Notes under the pieces: generated by a model | The model's database searches: none | What the model was told of the DNA's origin: nothing | The model's input: only the letters and a program-made list of their open reading frames with translations | Program-made: the position numbers and the translations under genes | Part shown: positions 63,878 through 64,000 of the stretch, in pieces | Layout of the letters: every line of letters starts with the position of its first letter | Position numbering within the stretch: the first letter of the stretch is position 1 | From: Prochlorococcus sp. AG-402-K10 | Lineage (GTDB): Bacteria > Cyanobacteriota > Cyanobacteriia > PCC-6307 > Cyanobiaceae | Assembly: GCA_003216835.1 (NCBI GenBank) | Contig: QCIF01000003.1 | Coordinates: 62,001-126,000, forward strand | Reading direction: 5' to 3' | Length of the DNA stretch: 64,000 nt

Positions 63878-64000
63878 ATGCTAAAAAAAATCGTTGCATT
63901 TACACCTTTATTGGGAGCTCTAACTTTCCCTTTGTTAGTTCCGTTAACGATTTCAAAGTTTGGCGTTAATTACGGAATTCTAAGTGCATTGTTGATTTCT
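63878..64000 (+). CDS. membrane protein, N-terminal fragment (cut by window end)
   Basis: ATG at 63878 opens MLKKIVAFTPLLGALTFPLL followed by VPLTISKFGVNYGILSALLI, hydrophobic from residue 5, probably a signal anchor or first membrane helices. Only 41 codons are visible; no family can be named. It is 12 bp after the DUF4912 gene, so likely co-transcribed. Confidence 0.6.
   Translation, partial: MLKKIVAFTPLLGALTFPLLVPLTISKFGVNYGILSALLIS

Noticed and set aside
1..64000. Insertion sequences, transposases or integrases
   Set aside because: No transposase or recombinase motif was recognised in any gene; mobility evidence is limited to the repeats at guaA and, weakly, argJ.

Overview
The window is AT-rich, densely packed chromosomal DNA from a marine picocyanobacterium, almost certainly a high-light-adapted Prochlorococcus or a very close relative. 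The strongest evidence is a permuted ssrA gene that encodes the tag ANKIVSFSRQTAPVAA. Supporting evidence is psbX, ycf66, an Hli (high-light-inducible) protein, class C flavodiiron proteins, an intact sufBCDS operon, short intergenic gaps and frequent TTG/GTG starts. Strain identity cannot be fixed from the sequence alone.

Layout. 1-13 kb is core metabolism: the murC end, gap2, thiL, a lumenal cyclophilin, efp-accB, pdxA, an epimerase, several small hypotheticals, a class V aminotransferase, cbiD and guaA. At 13.01-15.37 kb a compact two-gene restriction-modification (R-M) island sits exactly at the 3' end of guaA. It is bounded by an 11-bp direct repeat that rebuilds the last four guaA codons plus a stop on the far side, and paired TTTCACGTG motifs lie just inside both ends. 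15.4-20.1 kb holds an mreB without mreC/D, an Fe-S RecB/Cas4-like nuclease, two hypotheticals and penicillin-binding protein 2. 20.1-34.2 kb is core: a flavin operon (flv3-flv1-FMN reductase), alaS, speA, ndk, a thiO-like oxidase, gatB, coaE and argJ.

34.2-37.8 kb looks like a second, more diffuse accessory segment. It has a lone SAM methyltransferase flanked by TAACACC repeats, a sparse region, a DnaB C-terminal-domain protein without the usual N-terminal domain, a large inverted repeat, and a ParA ATPase without ParB that overlaps a small membrane protein gene. From 37.9 kb core content resumes: an aldo/keto reductase, ssrA, an RNA methylase, two membrane-associated small proteins, smc, a PRC-barrel protein, an LpxB-related protein, tRNA-Leu, accC, yggT, psbX, ycf66, an Hli protein with a repeated N-terminal tail, an SbmA/YddA-type ABC transporter, a HIT protein, def, an S9 peptidase, the sufBCDS operon, and a DUF4912 protein with a structured leader.

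Functional threads: acetyl-CoA carboxylase parts (accB, accC); photosynthetic electron safety and photosystem maintenance (Flv1/Flv3, Hli, PsbX, Ycf66, CYP38-like cyclophilin); Fe-S assembly (Suf); wall synthesis (MurC, MreB, PBP2); chromosome dynamics (SMC, ParA); translation quality control (tmRNA, EF-P, AlaRS, GatB, deformylase). The most novel-looking feature is the guaA-targeted R-M island: it has clean attachment-site architecture, no integrase of its own, and a set of CACGTG pairs 11 bp apart whose role is unknown.
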